64,000 nt of DNA from Paraglaciecola sp. (GTDB taxonomy: Bacteria > Pseudomonadota > Gammaproteobacteria > Enterobacterales > Alteromonadaceae). The position numbers and the translations under genes were made by a program. Positions within the stretch are counted from its first letter, which is position 1, and every line of letters starts with the position of its first letter. The DNA lies in NCBI GenBank assembly GCA_009993955.1, contig JAACSL010000015.1, forward strand, positions 39,656 through 103,655. The letters are read 5' to 3'. A model generated the notes under the pieces. The model saw nothing but the letters and a program-made list of their open reading frames with translations, was not told the origin of the DNA and did no database searches. Positions 26,940 through 37,700 of the stretch are shown here, piece by piece.

Positions 26940-28328
26940 ATGTCAAAGTTTTTTAACTGGCTGAATAAAGACAAAAATAAGCAGGCTGACACTACACAGC
27001 CTGAACCATTACAGACAGAACCTACTCATGTTGAGCCTTCACAGGGCAAACTTAGTCAAGTAGAAACTGATCAAGATTTACCTGTGCAGGTCGCCCCTGT
27101 GCAGGTCGCCCCTGTGCAGGTCGCCCCTATGCAGGTCGCCCCTATGCAGGTCGCCCCTTTGCAGAACACCCAAACCTTAGTATCTCAGCCCCAGATAGCC
27201 CCGGCACAGACTTCCAAGCAATTACCTCCTGAAAAACATACAGAGCGGGCTTCAATAGATAAAAAACTAGATAGTCTTGAAGAAACTAAGCCGGTACAGC
27301 TTACCAAACCGCTCGTAAAACAGGGGTCGCAAGAATTCGACACAAGAGAGCGTGAGCAAGCAGAGACAGAACAAAATTTCTTTTCACGTTTGAAACGAGG
27401 TTTGTCCCGAACCACTGAAAATATTGGTCAAGGCATCGTTGGATTATTTCGTGGCAAGCATATAGATAGTGACTTATATGAAGAGTTAGAAACCCAGTTA
27501 TTGGTTGCCGATGTGGGCATGGGCACCACAGCCAAAATAGTAAAAGGTTTGACCGAGAGCGCCGATCGCAAGCAGTTGAAAGACCCAAGTTCCCTGCTGC
27601 AAATTCTTAAAAATCAGTTGGTGGACATACTCACTCAGGTAGATAAACCACTGCAAATTGACCACAATAAGCGCCCTTTTGTAATTTTAATGGTGGGAGT
27701 TAACGGCGTAGGAAAAACCACAACCATTGGCAAAATGGCGAAAAAATTCCAGGCTGAAGGCAAAAAAGTTATGCTGGCAGCAGGCGACACGTTTAGAGCA
27801 GCTGCCGTGGAGCAGTTACAGGTATGGGGCCAACGTAACAACATTCCTGTAGTCGCTCAGCAGACTGGCTCAGACAGTGCGTCGGTGATATTTGACGCTT
27901 TTCAATCAGCCAAATCCAAAAATGTTGATGTATTAATTGCCGACACAGCAGGCAGACTGCAAAACAAAGACCATCTTATGGAAGAGCTTAAAAAAGTGGT
28001 AAGGGTGATGAAAAAGATCGATCCTGATGCGCCCCATGAAATTATGCTGACTTTGGATGCAGGAACGGGTCAGAATGCCATTAGCCAAGCTAATTTATTC
28101 AATCAGGCTGTTGGTTTAACTGGGCTGTGTTTGAGTAAACTTGATGGTACGGCTAAAGGTGGGGTGATTTTTGCTCTTGCTGATCAGTTTTCAATTCCGA
28201 TTCGCTACATTGGTATTGGTGAGGGCATTGATGACTTGCGTCCTTTTAATGGACGTGACTTTGTAGACGCTTTATTCTCAGAAACCTCGAGTACACGCAA
28301 ACAAGACAACAACAAAACCCATGATTAA
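26940..28328 (+). CDS. ftsY: Signal recognition particle receptor FtsY
   Basis: This SRP receptor GTPase targets ribosome-nascent chain complexes to the membrane. The 462 residues comprise an acidic/proline-rich A domain (about 1-150), the helical N domain (about 155-235) and the G domain with GVNGVGKTTTIGK, DTFRAAAVEQL, DTAGRLQNK and SKLDGTAKGG. The A domain contains five tandem copies of a five-residue VAPxQ unit encoded by 15-bp repeats (27081 on). Its last eight bases overlap the ftsE start, so the two are translationally coupled. Confidence 0.96.
   Translation: MSKFFNWLNKDKNKQADTTQPEPLQTEPTHVEPSQGKLSQVETDQDLPVQVAPVQVAPVQVAPMQVAPMQVAPLQNTQTLVSQPQIAPAQTSKQLPPEKHTERASIDKKLDSLEETKPVQLTKPLVKQGSQEFDTREREQAETEQNFFSRLKRGLSRTTENIGQGIVGLFRGKHIDSDLYEELETQLLVADVGMGTTAKIVKGLTESADRKQLKDPSSLLQILKNQLVDILTQVDKPLQIDHNKRPFVILMVGVNGVGKTTTIGKMAKKFQAEGKKVMLAAGDTFRAAAVEQLQVWGQRNNIPVVAQQTGSDSASVIFDAFQSAKSKNVDVLIADTAGRLQNKDHLMEELKKVVRVMKKIDPDAPHEIMLTLDAGTGQNAISQANLFNQAVGLTGLCLSKLDGTAKGGVIFALADQFSIPIRYIGIGEGIDDLRPFNGRDFVDALFSETSSTRKQDNNKTHD
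27081..27170 (+). repeat. 15-bp tandem repeat inside ftsY
   Basis: Five perfect or near-perfect copies of CCTNTGCAGGTCGCC (starts 27081, 27096, 27111, 27126 and 27141) are followed by a decayed sixth copy. The variable base changes only Val/Met/Leu at one position. The unit is a multiple of three, so copy-number change would keep the frame. Confidence 0.95.
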
Positions 28329-29016
28329 ATTTGAGCAGGTCAGTAAAACTTATGCAGGTGGCCAACAAGCGCTGCGTAAAGTTGATTTTCAAATTGAACC
28401 CGGTGAAATGGCTTTTTTGACAGGGCATTCAGGCGCTGGAAAAAGCACTATCCTCAAGTTGATCAGTATCATGGAGCGACCAACCGTGGGTCGTGTTCTC
28501 ATCAATGGTCACGACTTAAACGTAATAGGCCGCAAAGATATTGCCTACATTCGCCGTGACATTGGCATGATTTTCCAAAGTCATCAGCTGCTGATGGACA
28601 AAACCGTATACGACAATGTTGCTCTGCCATTGGTGATTGAGGGTTATTCCCACAAAGAAACCACTAAACGCGTGCATTCGGCCTTAGAAATGGTTGGCTT
28701 GCGCGATAAAATCAGAAATATTCCCATTACCCTGTCGGGTGGCGAACAACAACGTGTTGGCATCGCTCGGGCGATAGTGAACAAACCGCCTTTATTATTA
28801 GCCGATGAACCAACGGGTAACTTAGATCCAAAATTATCCCTTGAAATCATTCAGCTTTTTGAAAATTTTAATCAAGCTGGTGTATCCGTTTTTATCGCCA
28901 CTCACGATTTGGGTTTGATTGCACGCATGAAATATCGCACCCTGACCTTAAAAAACGGGCAGATGATTACCGATGGTTTAGCCGATGATTTTCAAGGCCA
29001 AGATACCTATGTTTGA
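28321..29016 (+). CDS. ftsE: Cell-division ABC ATPase FtsE
   Basis: This 231-residue ATPase forms a complex with FtsX at the division ring, where it controls septal peptidoglycan hydrolysis. It has Walker [13 protein letters not shown], signature [14 protein letters not shown], Walker [13 protein letters not shown] and the switch-region ATHDLGL. Its ATG overlaps the ftsY stop by eight bases. FtsX follows after 30 bp. Confidence 0.96.
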   Translation: MIKFEQVSKTYAGGQQALRKVDFQIEPGEMAFLTGHSGAGKSTILKLISIMERPTVGRVLINGHDLNVIGRKDIAYIRRDIGMIFQSHQLLMDKTVYDNVALPLVIEGYSHKETTKRVHSALEMVGLRDKIRNIPITLSGGEQQRVGIARAIVNKPPLLLADEPTGNLDPKLSLEIIQLFENFNQAGVSVFIATHDLGLIARMKYRTLTLKNGQMITDGLADDFQGQDTYV

Positions 29017-29046
29017 ATTTAGCTCACACAGCAAGGTGCTATTTTT

Positions 29047-30027
29047 ATGAGTATTTTATTCAAAGGCCGCCTGCAAGGTGCACAAATATCTCATATCGGC
29101 ACAGGCCAGCGCATCGTCATGTTTTTTGTCAGCCATGTGCGTCAAGCCTTGGGCAGCCTTGGTGAATTGTGGCGCTCACGGATTTCTTCCATGATGACGA
29201 TTGGCGTGCTTGGCCTCAGCATTACCCTTCCCAGTACCTTGTACGTATTGGTTAAGAATGCCGAGAATATCAGTTCTGGTTGGCAACAAGCTTCGGAAAT
29301 ATCCTTATTTTTGGCCCCCAATAGCAGTCAGGGCGATATCAATCAATTATTAAAACGTATTCAATTGTGGCCCGAAATCGACAAGATCCATTTCATCCCA
29401 GCCGACCAGGCCTTAGAGGAATTTAAGCAATTGTCTGGTTTTGGTGATGCCCTTGCATACCTCAGCACTAACCCTTTGCCAAATGTAGTATTGGTTACCC
29501 CTACAGAACGCCATGCTGGGCCAACTGCGGCGAGATTGTTGTTAGAAAAATTACGTAAAGAGCGTGAAGTAGAAATAGGCAAATTAGACATCGAATGGTT
29601 GGAACGTCTACATGCCATTATCAGTGTGGCACAGGAACTCGTTAGCGTTATCGCCTTGTTATTGTTCCTCGCTGTGGTTTTAATTATTGGCAATACAATT
29701 AGACTAAATATTCTTAATAAAAAAGATGAAATATTAGTGATGAAATTAGTAGGGGCGACAGATTCATTCATTCAACGTCCGTTTTTATATACCGGCTTTT
29801 GGTACGGGTTACTAGGCGGATTGTTGGCTTGGTTTGCCGTGGTGTTATTGCTGTGGTGGATGAGTAGCAGTGTGGCTGCTGTGAGTGCTTTATATCAGAA
29901 AAATTTCAACCTCACAGGCATCGATGCGAGTACCTTACTGTTGATGTTATCTCTGTCGGTTATCTTGGGTCTGAGTGGTTCTCTGCTTTCGGTTAAACGT
30001 TATGTCAGTGAGATTGAACCGAAATAA
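29047..30027 (+). CDS. ftsX: Cell-division protein FtsX
   Basis: This is a 326-residue membrane partner of FtsE, with four predicted transmembrane helices: one after the N-terminal cytosolic stretch (about 55-75) and three in the C-terminal half (about 205-225, 255-280 and 295-315). The extracytoplasmic domain (about 80-195) is the site that talks to murein hydrolase activators in other species. It follows ftsE by 30 bp. In E. coli rpoH comes next; here a minus-strand esterase does. Confidence 0.95.
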   Translation: MSILFKGRLQGAQISHIGTGQRIVMFFVSHVRQALGSLGELWRSRISSMMTIGVLGLSITLPSTLYVLVKNAENISSGWQQASEISLFLAPNSSQGDINQLLKRIQLWPEIDKIHFIPADQALEEFKQLSGFGDALAYLSTNPLPNVVLVTPTERHAGPTAARLLLEKLRKEREVEIGKLDIEWLERLHAIISVAQELVSVIALLLFLAVVLIIGNTIRLNILNKKDEILVMKLVGATDSFIQRPFLYTGFWYGLLGGLLAWFAVVLLLWWMSSSVAAVSALYQKNFNLTGIDASTLLLMLSLSVILGLSGSLLSVKRYVSEIEPK

Positions 30028-30051
30028 GGGCTTAAGTGGGCTGAACCTGAC

Positions 30052-31716
30052 CTATTCAAGGAACAGCCCCGCCATTGCTGAGTAGCGTTTGCGTAATTGA
30101 TCATTACTTTGGATTGTTGGTTCTTTTGATAAACGTAAGTGACCATCTTTAAAAGCCGGCCATGTAACCAAGCTATCAGTTTTCTTTTTAACTGATGCCG
30201 AATTTGGATTCCCCGAATTTGGACTCCCCGAATTTGGACTCCCCGACATGATAAAATTCACCACATATTCCTGGGTTAATTTAGCCACATCAAAGTCAAC
30301 TTTGGTCCATTTATAAATATTGTTCTCACGCAGATTACCCATGAAGTATTCAATCTCTGCGGAATGCACTGCACCACGATCTTCACTTGCTACCTCATCA
30401 TCTGTTTGACTTTCTGGCTTAAATGTTTCGCGAATGGCAGGGCGAATGTGGTCATAAACATAATAATAAACATGATGATTATCAGTGGATGCCACACCAT
30501 CAACAAAATACCAAGTCGACGCTGAGATAAAGCGATCACTAGCTAGGTCTTGGGCAGCGTTTAATATCTCCTCGGTTGATACGCCAGGATAGGCTGCCAT
30601 CACCAACTCTGCCTGTTCAGGATATAGTTGGGCGATTGCATTGGTGAAGCTGTCTACGCTTGGTGGGGCCTCACCTAAAATCTGTTGGTACTTTTCTTCC
30701 TGAGAGTTAACGCCTGCCAACAATGGCACCTTGGCAACCTTACCTTGCTTCAGTAACTCGAGCGGTTCTTGTGCAAAAAAGTCACCATCGATATTCGGGC
30801 CAAGGAGAGGAAAAGTATTGCCAGCAAAATCTGCCAAAAACTGATCCGCGGCTACGGCACGCAAGTCTTGTAAAGTCATGCTGCCGCCTGCATCATAACG
30901 CTGGAACATACGCTCACCCCAGGCCTCTAATTCCTGCAATGATGGAATATCGTTTAATAACATCGAGCCACTTTCTACTATCGCTTTTTGAAAAAGCCCA
31001 ATGGAGTCTTCTGCCAGCATGTGAGCTGTGACAGAAATCGCCCCAGCAGACTCTCCGGCCATGGTAATATTGTGTGGATCACCACCAAAAGCCGCAATGT
31101 TGCTCTGCAGCCATTTTAATGCAGCTTGTTGATCGTATAGGCCGTAGTTTCCAGACGTCTTTGACTCCGCTTCTGCGCTGAGAAGGGGATGAGCGGCAAA
31201 ACCAAATACACCTAAGCGATAATTGACCGTTACCGTGATAATGCCTTTTTCTGCCATACTGGTGCCGTCGTATCTTGCTTCAGATCCATCACCTGCGACA
31301 AAGCCTCCCCCATAAAAATACACCAACACTGGCAGTTCCGCTGCGTCAGAATTTTGTGGCGTTTCAGGTTTCCAAATATTTAAGAACAAACAATCTTCAC
31401 TCATGCCAGAATCACGGAATTGCATGTCGCTAAATAATGGTTCTTGCATACATTTATGTGAGAACACATCGGCATGGCGCACACCTTGCCAAGTTTCTGG
31501 GGCTTGCGGTCGTTTCCATCTCAACTCGCCAATGGGTGCCATGGCGTAGGGGATCCCTTTAAACGCAATGACTTTCGTACGCTCGATCCATTGCCCGTTC
31601 AGCATGCCTTGTTCCACCACAACTAAACGTGGATTGGCGGGTGGACTATCATCACCACAGGCAAGCAAACAAGAACTGACCAGAAGTGCACCTAAAAAAC
31701 GTTTAAGAATAGTCAT
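30052..31716 (-). CDS. Type B carboxylesterase lipoprotein
   Basis: This 554-residue secreted serine hydrolase of the carboxylesterase/cholinesterase family starts with a lipoprotein signal (lipobox LLAC, Cys about 20). The oxyanion-hole region is VYFYGGGFVAG. The nucleophile is Ser223 in AGESAGAIS, and likely acid and His residues lie in GVNSQEEK and GAVHSAEIEYF. Near the C-terminus a small tandem repeat encodes SGSPNSGSPNSGNPNS. The short unknown gene upstream (31726-32166) ends 9 bp before it, so the two are probably co-transcribed. The natural ester substrate is unknown. Confidence 0.88.
   Translation of the reverse strand: MTILKRFLGALLVSSCLLACGDDSPPANPRLVVVEQGMLNGQWIERTKVIAFKGIPYAMAPIGELRWKRPQAPETWQGVRHADVFSHKCMQEPLFSDMQFRDSGMSEDCLFLNIWKPETPQNSDAAELPVLVYFYGGGFVAGDGSEARYDGTSMAEKGIITVTVNYRLGVFGFAAHPLLSAEAESKTSGNYGLYDQQAALKWLQSNIAAFGGDPHNITMAGESAGAISVTAHMLAEDSIGLFQKAIVESGSMLLNDIPSLQELEAWGERMFQRYDAGGSMTLQDLRAVAADQFLADFAGNTFPLLGPNIDGDFFAQEPLELLKQGKVAKVPLLAGVNSQEEKYQQILGEAPPSVDSFTNAIAQLYPEQAELVMAAYPGVSTEEILNAAQDLASDRFISASTWYFVDGVASTDNHHVYYYVYDHIRPAIRETFKPESQTDDEVASEDRGAVHSAEIEYFMGNLRENNIYKWTKVDFDVAKLTQEYVVNFIMSGSPNSGSPNSGNPNSASVKKKTDSLVTWPAFKDGHLRLSKEPTIQSNDQLRKRYSAMAGLFLE
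30198..30242 (-). repeat. 15-bp tandem repeat in the esterase gene
   Basis: Three copies of CCGAATTTGGANTCC (starts 30198, 30213 and 30228) encode repeats of S-P/N-N-S-G. The length is a multiple of three, so copy-number changes keep the frame. It sits in a loop-like, non-catalytic part of the protein. Confidence 0.9.
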
Positions 31717-31725
31717 TTCTGTTTC

Positions 31726-32166
31726 CTATACCCGATGATAGTGATGTTCAACAAAGCGCTTCCAGCCGTTTTTGTTTTTCGCTTCCACTGCCCAGTAGAA
31801 ACCATCGTCATCAGCTGGCCAATAGGCTTGACGCGCTAAGCCTGCTGGCATCTCGGCAACAAATCCAAAGGCATCTGCAGCAATATCCTTGACCTCGGTG
31901 AGTTGTCCTTGTGATTGTTTTCCATCAGAGGTGAAAGACCAGAAACCCAGTTGCTTAGTCGGCAAATTGGCAAAGAGTGCCAACTCCTGATATTGAGCAT
32001 CGCTAAACTGCCATTCAGCTTGTAATTGAATATACTTACCACCAAGAGTGTGTGAAAAATGGCGCAGGCAGACCACGGGGCCTCGCGGTGAATCCATGGC
32101 ACACCGCCACTGACCTAACAAGGGCTTAAATACCCCTAATTTTCCTCGCCCCGCTGTCCAATGCAC
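31726..32166 (-). CDS. Uncharacterised 146-aa protein
   Basis: This 146-residue protein has no signal peptide. The stretch LGQWRC (about 17-22) followed by HTLGGKYIQLQAEWQF and alternating beta-type segments recalls small beta-barrel families (DUF1579 or lipocalin-like), but I cannot assign it firmly. The end, GWKRFVEHHYHRV, is His-rich. It lies 15 bp after parC and 9 bp before the esterase on the same strand, so it may be transcribed with either. No catalytic motif is evident. Confidence 0.7.
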   Translation of the reverse strand: MHWTAGRGKLGVFKPLLGQWRCAMDSPRGPVVCLRHFSHTLGGKYIQLQAEWQFSDAQYQELALFANLPTKQLGFWSFTSDGKQSQGQLTEVKDIAADAFGFVAEMPAGLARQAYWPADDDGFYWAVEAKNKNGWKRFVEHHYHRV

Positions 32167-32181
32167 CCTTTATTTCCCCGC

Positions 32182-34488
32182 CTATTCTGTTTCAGCGGTG
32201 ACCATGCCTAGGTCATCTGCTGGACGGCTACCGTTCTGTAATTCAACTTCAACGCCGTCGACTCGTTGCAAGCCGCGCGGTAATTTATTGCCTCTACGCC
32301 CTCTCTCGCCCTGATAATGACTGAGATCCTCAGCACTCAAGGTCATGCCTCGTTTACCCGAAAGGATCTTGACACTTGCGCCCTCAGGCACCACGGCTAG
32401 AACTTTCACGTATTCTTCCCGCGATGCCGCTTTAGCTGAAGGAATACTGATGAGTTTATTGCCCTTGCCTTTACCTAAAACGGGCAAATCACGCAGTGGA
32501 AACATTAACATGCGGCCTTCACTGGAGATGGCTAAACACCAGTCACTCTCAAGATTACGCAGCGCCTGTGGGGCAATGACTTTGGCCGCGGTTGGCAAAG
32601 ATAAATAGGCCTTCCCCGCTTTGTTTTTACTCAACATATCGGCAAACTGGCCAACAAATCCGTAACCCGCATCACTAGCCATTAAATATTGTTGTTCGTC
32701 TTTACCCATAACCACGTGTTCAACGGTTTCGCCACCGACAATATTAAAACGCCCGGTGAGTGGTTCACCTTGGCTACGTGCTGAGGCCAAACTATGTGCA
32801 TCACACGAAAATACGCGACCAGAGGAATCCATAAACACGGCTTGTTGGTTACTGCGACCTTTTGCGCTGGCAAGGTAGCTGTCCCCCGCTTTATAACTCA
32901 AGCCATTGACATCAATGTCATGTCCCTTAGCACAGCGTGCCCAGCCTTTTTCTGACAAGATGACGGTTACCGCTTCTGAAGGTACTAACTCTTTTTCAGA
33001 CAGAGCTTTGGCTTCTCCACGTTGCACAATAGGCGAACGACGATCGTCACCATATAGCTCGGCAGCAGCCAGAATTTCTTTTTTAATCAGGGTTTTAAGA
33101 CGTTGGTCTGAACTTAATAGCAATTGCAATTGGTCTCGCTCGGCGGCTAATTCATCTTGTTCACCGCGAATTTTCATCTCTTCTAATTTCGCCAAGTGGC
33201 GTAGCTTTAGATCGAGAATCGCTTCAGCCTGAATATCCGACAGGGCAAAACGTGCCATCAATTCTTGTTTGGGATGTTCTTCATAGCGAATAATGCGGAT
33301 CACTTCGTCAATATTCAGAAAGGCAATCATTAAACCTTCAAGAATATGCAGTCTGGCAAGAACTTTATCTAAACGATACTGCAAACGTCGCACCACCGTG
33401 TCTTTTCTAAAGACCAGCCATTCACTGAGAATTTGCTGAAGATTTTTTACTTGTGGGCGCCCATCCAAGCCAATCATATTGATGTTGACTCGGTAGCTTT
33501 TTTCTAAATCGGTGGTGGCAAACAAATGCTGCATCAACTGCTCGATATCCACACGATTAGAGCGAGGTGTGATCAACAAACGAGTGGGGTTTTCATGATC
33601 TGATTCATCACGTAAATCACTCACCATTGGCAGTTTTTTGGCCTGCATTTGTGCGGCAATTTGTTCTAAAATTTTTCCACCTGAGGCCTGATGTGGCAAG
33701 GCGGTGATAATAATGTCTCCATTGTCTTCGTGATAAACCGCGCGCATTTTAATTGAGCCACGACCAGTTTCGTAGATTTTGGCGATATCCTCTTTGGGCG
33801 TGATAATTTCCGCCTCAGTTGGGTAATCAGGGCCTTGAACATAGGCTAATAATTCATGCAACTGTGCTTTGCTGTTATCTAATAAATGCGCGCAGGCGTT
33901 GGCAATTTCACGCACATTGTGCGGCGGAATATCGGTGGCCATACCAACCGCTATGCCGGTAATACCGTTTAACAATATATGCGGCAAGCGGGCTGGTAGT
34001 ACCTTTGGCTCATCTAAAGTACCGTCAAAGTTTGGCTGCCAATCCACCGTACCTTGACCTAATTCCGTTAACAATACTTCGGCAAACTTCGACAACCGTG
34101 ATTCGGTATAACGCATAGCGGCAAACGATTTGGGATCATCTGGCGCTCCCCAGTTTCCTTGGCCATCCACCAGCGGGTAGCGATAAGAAAACGGTTGCGC
34201 CATCAGCACCATGGCCTCATAACAAGCAGAGTCACCATGGGGATGAAATTTACCGAGTACGTCCCCTACTGTGCGCGCTGATTTTTTATATTTGGCGGCA
34301 TTGTTAAGACCTAATTCAGACATGGCGTACACAATGCGGCGTTGCACTGGTTTGAGGCCATCACCAATATGCGGTAAAGCACGATCCATGATGACGTACA
34401 TGGAGTAGTTCAAATAAGATTGTTCAGTGAAGCGACGCATTGTTAACTGCTCAATGCCATCTTTATTGATAATAGTGTCTTGACTCAT
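32182..34488 (-). CDS. parC: Topoisomerase IV subunit A ParC
   Basis: This DNA-cleaving subunit of topoisomerase IV decatenates daughter chromosomes. It has 768 residues, with the active-site Tyr127 in MRYTES. The quinolone-determining region [12 protein letters not shown] has Ser87 and Glu91, corresponding to the wild-type Ser80/Glu84 of E. coli, so no classical resistance substitution is seen there. The C-terminal beta-pinwheel follows. parE is not adjacent in this window. Confidence 0.97.
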   Translation of the reverse strand: MSQDTIINKDGIEQLTMRRFTEQSYLNYSMYVIMDRALPHIGDGLKPVQRRIVYAMSELGLNNAAKYKKSARTVGDVLGKFHPHGDSACYEAMVLMAQPFSYRYPLVDGQGNWGAPDDPKSFAAMRYTESRLSKFAEVLLTELGQGTVDWQPNFDGTLDEPKVLPARLPHILLNGITGIAVGMATDIPPHNVREIANACAHLLDNSKAQLHELLAYVQGPDYPTEAEIITPKEDIAKIYETGRGSIKMRAVYHEDNGDIIITALPHQASGGKILEQIAAQMQAKKLPMVSDLRDESDHENPTRLLITPRSNRVDIEQLMQHLFATTDLEKSYRVNINMIGLDGRPQVKNLQQILSEWLVFRKDTVVRRLQYRLDKVLARLHILEGLMIAFLNIDEVIRIIRYEEHPKQELMARFALSDIQAEAILDLKLRHLAKLEEMKIRGEQDELAAERDQLQLLLSSDQRLKTLIKKEILAAAELYGDDRRSPIVQRGEAKALSEKELVPSEAVTVILSEKGWARCAKGHDIDVNGLSYKAGDSYLASAKGRSNQQAVFMDSSGRVFSCDAHSLASARSQGEPLTGRFNIVGGETVEHVVMGKDEQQYLMASDAGYGFVGQFADMLSKNKAGKAYLSLPTAAKVIAPQALRNLESDWCLAISSEGRMLMFPLRDLPVLGKGKGNKLISIPSAKAASREEYVKVLAVVPEGASVKILSGKRGMTLSAEDLSHYQGERGRRGNKLPRGLQRVDGVEVELQNGSRPADDLGMVTAETE

Positions 34489-34702
34489 AGTGCTGTGGTT
34501 TCGCTGTTCTTATTGTTATGCAGGAAAATCATAAATTAAACTTAGTTTTACACTGGCTGTGCCTGAACACAAGTGCATTCAAGTCGTGTGATCGATAGTG
34601 TCGTCAGTTTTGCGGTTTTACCTCGTGCCAGCATCACAGAGATTGCCTTTAGCAAGGTGGCAATGGTTTAATAAGTTATTCACTTCCCCAAGTTAGCAGG
34701 CC

Positions 34703-37700
34703 ATGTCTCTCGTACTTCGTACCTTGCTGTGTTTATGTCTATGTCTGCCCAGTTTTTTGTATGCACAGAGCACGGTGCAATTGATCGAAACAGATGGTAT
34801 CGCCCGCCTCTCCCCGCAATTGAAAATGTTGGTGGAACCAGACCGACAACTCAGTGTGCAAGAAGCCCAAGGGCTGCTCGATCAGTTTGTTTGGCAAAAG
34901 GGTGAAAATCCGAATTATGGATTCACTGAGCAAGGTGTGTGGTTATACACAACCTTGAGTAATGTCACTGAAAACGAAAAATGGGTAGTTGATATTGCCT
35001 TCAGTCAACTGGATCATGCTGATTTTTATGTGCTGTTAGACGATGAAATCATTGCACAATCTTTACAAGGTAAAAGTCGCTTTAGCCAAGAATATCGCCT
35101 GCCCACGGTAAAGTTTGTTTTACCGTATGCCCAAACCGTGGATTTGTTGATCCGCATTCAGAGCAGTCATTCTAGCTTAGTTGCACCCGTGGACATCCAA
35201 ACCCACAGCTATCATGAGCGCACCAACTTCTTTGATACCCTTATCTGGGGATTATTTTACGGGGGATTACTGATCCTCGCGCTATACAACTTGATTATAT
35301 ATCTCGGTATGCGCGAGCCCAGTGTCATTGCGTATGTGGGTTATATTCTGGCGGTTATCTTGTGGCAATTTGTTTGGAGCGGCCATTCCCAGCTGATTAT
35401 GTCTGCAGCTACGTCTATGTGGATCAATCAACATACCGATTTGATTTTTGTGATCATTGGCATCTTTTCTGGTGTGTTTACCTATGTGTTTTTGGATATA
35501 GCCAATACAGCACCACGCTCTAAAATTGCAGTGGGAATGTCGATTATTACCCTAGCTGTACTGGGTTTGTGCTCCTTGGTTAATTTATTTACACCCTTCT
35601 GGCAGGGCAACCTCGTGTATGCGGTCAGTCTCATCGCGATCACCTCGTACACGGTGGCTGGGTTCGAAAGCTACGGTAATCATTTTTACTCGGCGCGTTA
35701 CTTTATTTTTGCTTGGAGCATTTTGGCCACCTGCGCCCTAATTGGCATGCTGAGTTTAGCCGGTATTTTTCCGTCTAATTTTTTCACCTCTTATTGTTTT
35801 CAAATGGGGGGATTTTTAGAAGCAGGTTTGTTTTCATTAGCATTGATGGATAAAAGCCGACAGCAGCTAGAACTGGAAATAGATCAGGCAACCAATGATC
35901 TGCGCAACAATATTGAATTAGTGGAAGAACAAAACGTGCGGCTCGACATAGCTCGCAAAGAAGCGGTAAACGCCAGTAACGTTAAATCACAGTTTTTGGC
36001 CAACATGAGCCATGAAATTCGCACTCCCTTAAATGCCATACTCGGTTTTAGCAAAGAATTGTATTCGGCTAATTTGCCCAGAGAAAAACAAGAGCAGGTG
36101 CATATTATTGGTGCCGCGGCGGACAATTTGCTGACCATCGTCAATGACGTGCTGGATTTTTCTAAAATCGAAGCCGGTAAATTACGCATTAACAACCACC
36201 CCTTTTCCCCCACTCAGGTTATCGAAGATCTCATCAGTGTGGTGGCTAAGTCAGCCCATTCAAAAGGTTTAGAATTTGTTTACGACTTGTCACCTTTACC
36301 AGAAAAACTGATTGGTGACAGTTATCGCATCAAACAAATTCTCAATAACTTGTTGGGCAACGCCTTAAAATTTACCGATCATGGCTATATCGGTTTGTCC
36401 ATTAAAGGGAGTTTTTTGGAACATGGCATGTACGAATTGCGTTTGAAAATTGACGACACCGGAATTGGTATTAGTCGCGAAGATAGACGTAAACTGTTTA
36501 CCGCATTTTCTCAGGTTGAAGAGGCCTTAAGCCGCTCATATCAAGGTACTGGCCTAGGTTTGGTGATCTGCCAAGAATTAATCAAACTGATGCGCGGTGA
36601 ACTAACCTTGCAAAGCTCTCCGGGCCAAGGTAGCACCTTTAGTGTGAGCATACGGTGTAACTTGTTAAACGCCAAACTTGCGCTAAAACGAGACAAAGAA
36701 TGGCAATACAAACGCATTGTGTATTTTGACCCCATGCCGCAGTCACGACAAAGTGCGGTTAAACTGCTTAAATATCTCGGTGCTGATGTCACGGGGGTTG
36801 AATCGCTGGATTTTTTGCGTTGCTTAAACGAACACTATGATCTGTTATTTGTATGTGTACCTGGCTCCAAAGAGAGGGAATTACCCACTATACTGGAGGC
36901 GGTAAGACAGTTTGATTGTCAACAATCCATCATTCTATATTCGGCTACCGACTCTTTATCGTCGCGCTCTGATCTTGCCCACTATTTTAATCATAAACTC
37001 CGCCTGCCACTGACCTTGGGCAAACTTAATCGTTTGTTCCACACAGAATTAGAAAGCCCCCTCGACCTTATCCAGCAACGTCTCGCACAGCTGCCCAATG
37101 CCAAAGTCCTTGCCGTAGACGACATGGAAATGAATTTACGTTTACTCACTACATGGTTTAAGCCGAGCAAATTGCAATTAACCTTGGCCTACAGTGGCAA
37201 AGACGCCGTGGCGCAATGTCAACAGCACGAATTTGATTTGATTCTGATGGATGTGCAAATGCCACATATGGATGGCTTAGAAGCAACACGCTTAATTCGG
37301 CAGACACCCCTTAACTTCGGCACCCCTATCATTGCCGTCACCGCCCATGCGTTTAAGGAAGAACAAGACCGCCTATTGGCCTCAGGTATGGATGATTACT
37401 TACCTAAACCGATAGATTTGTCTGATCTGATTGACCTGATTAGCCGCTGGTGTGAACACGTTGAAGAGACGCCGGCACCCGACCTCGATTTTAGTTGGGA
37501 AATTGCCCTCAAACGCAGCAATCATAACGAAGTCGCCACACGAGAATTGCTCACTGAATTTATTCGCCAGTTACCAACTATTGCAGCCGATATCGGTGAT
37601 AGATTTCAGGCCGAACTGTATGAAGAATTGCAAAGCCTTGTTCATCAACTGCATGGTGCCTGCTGTTATACAGGTGCGCCGCGTTTATTAAGGCTGTGTG

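Noticed and set aside
27081..27170. Direct repeats as a CRISPR-like array
   Set aside because: Units are 15 bp, contiguous, without spacers, and in frame within ftsY.
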